This document shows, in pieces, positions 5,314 to 8,848 of a DNA stretch of 8,848 bases (positions are counted from its first letter, which is position 1; each line of letters starts with the position of its first letter). The notes beneath the pieces were generated by a model. That model saw nothing but the letters and a program-made list of their open reading frames with translations, was not told where the DNA came from and did not search any database. Source of the DNA: Actinomycetes bacterium. Its GTDB lineage: Bacteria > Actinomycetota > Acidimicrobiia > Acidimicrobiales > Palsa-688. The translations under genes and the position numbers were made by a program. The stretch spans positions 1-8,848 of the forward strand of contig JAJZYO010000064.1 of NCBI GenBank assembly GCA_021798075.1. Direction: 5' to 3'.

Positions 5314-6870
5314 CTAGCCGTCGGCACGGGGGCGCAAGCCGTCTGGAGTTGCACCCGATAAACCTTCGGGCCCGGCCGGGGAGCCTGCACCGGCGCCTCG
5401 GGGCCGAGGGTGCTCGGCCTCCCAGGCGCCAGCGACGGCCGCCGCCACGCTGTCGTGCACTCGGGGCTGGAACATGGAAGGGACGATCACGCCGAGTGCC
5501 AGCTCCTCCTCGCTCACTGCGTCGGCGATGGCGCGCGTCGCCGCATCTTTCATTGCGGGCGTCGCTGCCGAAGCCCGAGCCGAGAGGGCACCTTTGAAAA
5601 AACCTGGGAAGCAAAGGGAATTATTGACCTGGTTGGGCAGGTCGCTGCGCCCCGTCGCAATGAGCGCGCCCTCCCCGATCTCCTCGGCGAAGACCTCGGG
5701 GTCGGGGTTGGAAAGGGCAAAGACGATCGGGCGGGCCGCCATGGATGCTAGTTGCGCTGGGTCCACTGAGCCCCTCTGCGCGGTCCCGATGAAGACGTCC
5801 GCCCCGTCGAGCGCCGCCTCGATCGATTTGACCCCGCGCGGGTTGGTCATCGCGGCGAGCCGAGCGTGGTGCGCCGGAACGCCCTGGCGGTCGCTCAGCA
5901 CACCCTCGCGGTCGAACAGCACGAGGTCCCCGATCCCGGAACGTAGCATCGCCTCCGCCACGGCGGTGCCGGCGGCACCGCACCCTACGAGCACTGCTCT
6001 CAGGTCGGAAGGCTGCCTGCCGGTCACGCGGCACGCGTTTAGGAGCCCAGCCATGACGACGACAGCAGTCCCGTGCTGGTCGTCGTGGAAAACAGGGATG
6101 TCCAAGCGCCGCTGCAACTCCGCCTCGACCTCGAAACAGGCCGGCGCGGCGATATCTTCCAGGTTGATCCCGCCAAAGCCCGGGGCAATGGCGGCGACCG
6201 CGTTCACGAGCGCTTCTGGGTCAGGTACCTGCAGGCATATCGGGTATGCGTTGAGGCCACCGAAGTGCTTGAAAAGCAGAGCTTTTCCCTCCATGACCGG
6301 CAGGGCGGCGAGGGGCCCCAGAGGGCCGAGGCCGAGAACCGCGCTCCCGTCGGTCGCGATCGCCACCGACGTCCCTTTGGAGGTGAGCGCCCACGCGTCG
6401 GCAGGCCGGCGCGCTATGGCGCTCGCGACCCGGCCGACCCCAGGCGTATAGGCGAGCGACAAGTCCTGGCGGGTACGCACCGCCACGCGAGGGACGACCT
6501 CGATCTTGCCGCCGAGGTGGTACAAGAACGTCCGGTCGGAGACGGCCCGGACCCGGCACCCGAGGCGCTCGAGCGATGCGGTGACGGCCCCGACGTGCTC
6601 TTCGCTCGCGGCCTGCACGGTAAGGTCGACCGTCGTCCCGCCGGCGCTCACCTCGACCAGGTCCATGCCGAACACGGCGGCACCCGCTGCGCTCGCTGCC
6701 TGCCCGAGCCTAAAAAGAAGGGCCCGGTCGGGCTGCGCCGTGAGCCTGATAGTGACCGTGTAGCTCGCGACCGGAGGGCCGGCACCAGTCGCCGGCAGGT
6801 CGCCCGTGGACGAGCCGGCGCCAGAGGGCCGCTGCTCGCCGCCGGCACCATTGCCAGCAGGTTGTCCCAT
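5314..6870 (-). CDS. Malic enzyme (NAD(P)-dependent, decarboxylating) with N-terminal ACT domain
   Basis: A 518-residue cytoplasmic enzyme converting malate to pyruvate and CO2 with reduction of NAD(P). After a low-complexity start (1-33), an ACT-type regulatory domain spans about 35-113 (YTVTIRLTAQPDRALLFRL onward), suggesting allosteric control by an amino acid or similar ligand. The catalytic part begins at 128-146 with the conserved YTPGVG (Tyr141). It continues with the catalytic Lys196 in VMEGKALLFK, metal ligands in NLEDI (Glu237, Asp238) and FHDDQHGTA (Asp263/264), and the dinucleotide fold GCGAAG (296-301), with Asp320 at the end of the second strand, which may favour NAD. ALSNPDPE (385-392) and NQVNNSLCFPG (413-423) close the active site. 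Residues 488-518 are a Gly/Pro-rich tail without domain features. ATG at 6870 has no Shine-Dalgarno. It reads towards opuCC and away from the large surface-protein gene. Confidence 0.95.
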   Translation of the reverse strand: MGQPAGNGAGGEQRPSGAGSSTGDLPATGAGPPVASYTVTIRLTAQPDRALLFRLGQAASAAGAAVFGMDLVEVSAGGTTVDLTVQAASEEHVGAVTASLERLGCRVRAVSDRTFLYHLGGKIEVVPRVAVRTRQDLSLAYTPGVGRVASAIARRPADAWALTSKGTSVAIATDGSAVLGLGPLGPLAALPVMEGKALLFKHFGGLNAYPICLQVPDPEALVNAVAAIAPGFGGINLEDIAAPACFEVEAELQRRLDIPVFHDDQHGTAVVVMAGLLNACRVTGRQPSDLRAVLVGCGAAGTAVAEAMLRSGIGDLVLFDREGVLSDRQGVPAHHARLAAMTNPRGVKSIEAALDGADVFIGTAQRGSVDPAQLASMAARPIVFALSNPDPEVFAEEIGEGALIATGRSDLPNQVNNSLCFPGFFKGALSARASAATPAMKDAATRAIADAVSEEELALGVIVPSMFQPRVHDSVAAAVAGAWEAEHPRPRGAGAGSPAGPEGLSGATPDGLRPRADG

Positions 6871-6879
6871 GGTCCGCGA

Positions 6880-6910
6880 AGCTTACGCTTTCCCGAGAAA
6901 ACACACGCAA
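6880..6910 (-). promoter_or_regulatory. Candidate malic enzyme promoter
   Basis: On the minus strand TTGCGT (6910-6905) and TAAGCT (6885-6880) are separated by 19 bases, slightly long. TAAGCT ends nine bases before the ATG at 6870, so the message would be leaderless or nearly so, matching the lack of a ribosome site. This is inference from motif spacing only. Confidence 0.35.
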
Positions 6911-6958
6911 CGCGAACCTCCGTGCCTAAAGGGCGGGCCGAGCCGAGCCAGCTGGCGG

Positions 6959-6964
6959 TACTGT
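6959..6964 (+). promoter_or_regulatory. Candidate -10 for leaderless transcript of the large surface protein
   Basis: TACTGT fits TANNNT and ends six bases before the in-frame GTG at 6971, with a TAG stop between them, so transcription would begin at the start codon. No -35 match is visible. This supports the 6971 start but competes with the Shine-Dalgarno reading at 6980-6991. Confidence 0.35.
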
Positions 6965-6970
6965 CATTAG

Positions 6971-8848
6971 GTGCCCCCAAGGAGGTGGCAGTGGCAGGGG
7001 TCGCCCCTCGCGACCTGGTCACTGGTACTGACCTTCGCGGTCATCTGGTCGGTCGTGGGCGCGCTCGGCCAATCCGGGGCGGCCAGCGCTTCCACGGCCC
7101 ACCCTGGGGTCGCGCTCAAGGTCTCGAGCCCTTACAGCGTGAGAGTCGCCCCGGGCACGTGGGTTCCGGTCGTAGTCTCCCTCACCAACAAGCTCGGCAC
7201 CGACCTCCAAGGAGAGCTGCTGGTGACCTCCTCCGTGCCTCAGCTATCGGGTGGCGTCCCCTATTGCTACAGCACCCGCGGAGCGGGAACTGCGTGTGTC
7301 TACCCCGGCCTTCGCAGCTCAGGTTGGTTCGCCTACGGCGCCAACGCCTTTGGCTCCAGCTCCTCCTACGGGAACAACACCCCGACGTCCCAGGTGACCT
7401 ACAGGGCCCCAATCGACCTCGCTCCGGGTACTACCAAGCACATTGAGTTGGCAATCCTGGCCGCGGCGCAACCAAGCAACGTCTCCGCCCGAGTGGCGTC
7501 GTCGTCGGGAAGGGTCATCGCCGAGGCGAACGGGCAGGTCCAAGTGGGCAACAGCGTGACGCCTCCTTCGGTCCTCGTCGTGACCGACAACCCGAGCGTG
7601 CTCTCGTCGCTTTCGTGGCCGGTACCGGGTGGGCCCCAGGCGCAGGTGCAGTTCCTCGCTCCTTCGCAGCTACCGGGTTCGTCGGCGGTCCTCGGGGCCT
7701 TCGCTGCCATAGTCATAGACGAGGCCGACACCAGCGTCCTAACCGAGGCCCAGGGCCTAGCCGTCGAGGCGTACGTGGACGAGGGCGGGACCCTCGTGGT
7801 CGGCGGAGGTCTTTCCTGGGCGACCGACGTGGCCGGCCTGCCCACGAGCCTCCTTCCAGCGCAAGTGGTCGGCACACAGAGCACTGAACTGACCGAGCTC
7901 GGGCGCGTGCTTGGCGCGAGCGCACCGGGACAAGCCGCCCCGGTGGACGAGCTCCGTCCCTCGCCCGGCAAAGGCGCAAGCACCTTCCTCTCCGAGGGCT
8001 CGACGCCGCTCGCCGTCGAGGCGGGCCGAGGGAGCGGGCACGTCGTGGTCGCAGCGATCGACCCGGCCGCGGCACCCCTCGCAGGCTGGGCAGGCGACGG
8101 CGCCCTCGACTCACGGCTCACGGCTCCGGCCTACGAAACGGGGTACGCGGGCGCAAGCCCGGTGGTCTTCGCGGGTAGCGGCTTCGGCGTCACCGTGGCT
8201 GCGCCGGCCGCCTCGCTCGACGCCGCCGCAGGGGCCGTAGGACCGCAACAGGCGGGTGAGGCTCTCACGCCCTACCTGTTCCAGATGCCCGGGGGCTCAC
8301 TGCCCAAACCCGAGGTGCTCGGTCTCCTCCTCCTCGGCTACGTGGTCGTAGTCGGGCCTGTCTGCTTCCTGGTGCTCCGTCGCATTCGCCGGCGCGAACT
8401 GGCCTGGGTCGCCGTCCCCTGCCTGGCCGCGGTCGCCGTCGTGCTTTCGTACACGACTGGGGCCGGCATAGCCGTGGCGCCCAGGTCCAACGAGGTCGAG
8501 CTCGCCCGTCTTGCGCCGGGCGGCCACCTCGCCCAGGTGACCTCGCTCGGGGCCGTCTACCTCGCGCGGGGCGGATCGGGGCGGGTCGACCTGGCCGCCC
8601 GAAGCCCTACCGGAGGCCAGCAGGGCAGCACATTTGGCGGCCTGCCTGGCGGTGCGGTGAGCGACCTCGGGGTCGGCGCCGGCGCCAAGCTCACAGTCGA
8701 CGAGGGCTCCCCAGGCTCCGAAGTGCTCCAGGTATCGGGACCTAGCAACAGCCTTGGAGGCTGGGCCGCGGCCGAAGACGCCACGGTGAAAGGGTCGCTG
8801 CCAGCCGATTTCGGGCAGTCGGGTTCGGCCGTCCACGGCATGGTGACC
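6971..8848 (+). CDS. Large exported membrane-anchored protein with GATase-like segment, function unknown (3' end outside window)
   Basis: An open frame of 626 codons runs off the right edge. The start region encodes a short Arg-containing head and a hydrophobic stretch (about 16-33, SLVLTFAVIWSVVGAL) ending in Ala/Ser, a likely signal peptide. Residues 45-195 look like an extracytoplasmic beta-rich domain with a Ser/Gly/Tyr/Asn stretch and Cys residues (PYCYS, TACVY). Residues 199-290 resemble the class I glutamine-amidotransferase-like fold used in bacterial surface proteins: PSVLVVTDNP, then AAIVIDEAD, then VDEGGTLVVGGG (269-280). I see no catalytic triad, so it is probably non-enzymatic. 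A membrane hairpin follows: helix at about 450-468, GPVCFLVLRRIRRRELAW, and helix at 478-500. A further outer domain continues to the edge. The role is unknown; I recall similar hairpins in uncharacterised proteins from envelope gene clusters. Start uncertain: the best ribosome site points to GTG 6991, one base out of frame. Confidence 0.8.
   Translation, partial: MPPRRWQWQGSPLATWSLVLTFAVIWSVVGALGQSGAASASTAHPGVALKVSSPYSVRVAPGTWVPVVVSLTNKLGTDLQGELLVTSSVPQLSGGVPYCYSTRGAGTACVYPGLRSSGWFAYGANAFGSSSSYGNNTPTSQVTYRAPIDLAPGTTKHIELAILAAAQPSNVSARVASSSGRVIAEANGQVQVGNSVTPPSVLVVTDNPSVLSSLSWPVPGGPQAQVQFLAPSQLPGSSAVLGAFAAIVIDEADTSVLTEAQGLAVEAYVDEGGTLVVGGGLSWATDVAGLPTSLLPAQVVGTQSTELTELGRVLGASAPGQAAPVDELRPSPGKGASTFLSEGSTPLAVEAGRGSGHVVVAAIDPAAAPLAGWAGDGALDSRLTAPAYETGYAGASPVVFAGSGFGVTVAAPAASLDAAAGAVGPQQAGEALTPYLFQMPGGSLPKPEVLGLLLLGYVVVVGPVCFLVLRRIRRRELAWVAVPCLAAVAVVLSYTTGAGIAVAPRSNEVELARLAPGGHLAQVTSLGAVYLARGGSGRVDLAARSPTGGQQGSTFGGLPGGAVSDLGVGAGAKLTVDEGSPGSEVLQVSGPSNSLGGWAAAEDATVKGSLPADFGQSGSAVHGMVT
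6980..6993 (+). promoter_or_regulatory. Strong Shine-Dalgarno plus GTG in the wrong frame
   Basis: AAGGAGG (6979-6985), then five bases, then GTG (6991-6993) is the best ribosome site/start pair in this gap. That GTG is in a different frame from the long protein. Removing one G from the run GGGG at 6997-7000 would put it in frame and give a typical signal peptide starting MAGSPLATW. Confidence 0.5.

Noticed and set aside
5246..5614. Longer opuCC start giving 435 residues
   Set aside because: The extra residues overlap the malic enzyme C-terminus and would bury the signal peptide; the strong ribosome site is at 5246-5256.
5474..6451. 325-codon plus-strand frame inside malic enzyme
   Set aside because: It is Ser/Ala/Arg-rich shadow sequence; the opposite strand carries every malic enzyme motif.
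6073..7446. 457-codon plus-strand open frame spanning malic enzyme and the next gene start
   Set aside because: It is antisense to the well-supported malic enzyme, low in complexity and Arg-rich, and spans an intergenic region. It is a typical GC-rich shadow frame.
7399..8121. 240-codon minus-strand frame opposite the large surface protein
   Set aside because: It has no recognisable motif and shadow-like composition, and the plus strand gives coherent signal, domain and membrane segments.

Overview
The window is a GC-rich bacterial chromosome segment with strong G/C preference at third codon positions and GTG/TTG starts. It contains a membrane-anchored trypsin-like protease with one PDZ domain. 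Together with several candidate leaderless promoters, this points to an actinobacterium, possibly one of the less-studied deep classes such as Acidimicrobiia. That placement is inference from composition and gene style only. No mobile element, CRISPR array, tRNA, rRNA or phage gene is visible.

Layout, left to right. Positions 1-244 hold the upstream region of the protease gene and, on the minus strand, the tail of a possible very short ORF. A DegP/HtrA-type protease (245-1576, +) follows. From 1606 to 5245 lies a complete glycine betaine/choline/carnitine-type (OpuC) ABC importer. Its ATPase with CBS domains is on the minus strand (1606-2769). Two permeases sharing an ATGA overlap are on the plus strand (2867-3547 and 3544-4287), divergent from the ATPase. 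The periplasmic/exported binding protein is on the minus strand (4307-5245), converging on the permeases. Next, on the same strand as the binding-protein gene, is an ACT-domain malic enzyme (5314-6870). Divergent from it and running off the right edge is a large exported membrane-anchored protein (6971->8848) with a glutamine-amidotransferase-like segment and a two-helix membrane hairpin.

Function. The four opu genes supply every part of a compatible-solute importer: ATP hydrolysis with CBS gating, two membrane subunits and a solute receptor. They sit in three transcription units on two strands, so balanced expression must come from the shared divergent region (2770-2866) and a separate promoter or read-through for the binding protein. 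The HtrA protease (extracytoplasmic protein quality control) and the solute importer both suit an envelope/osmotic stress theme, but adjacency is the only evidence for a link. Malic enzyme is central metabolism (malate to pyruvate).

Most of the window is ordinary. The points most worth checking are the start of the last gene, where an excellent Shine-Dalgarno/GTG pair is out of frame by one base; the TTG start of opuCA, supported by an 11-base leader identical to that of opuCC; the split strand layout of the transporter; the binding protein without a lipobox; and the uncharacterised large surface protein. I did not find a convincing undescribed system.
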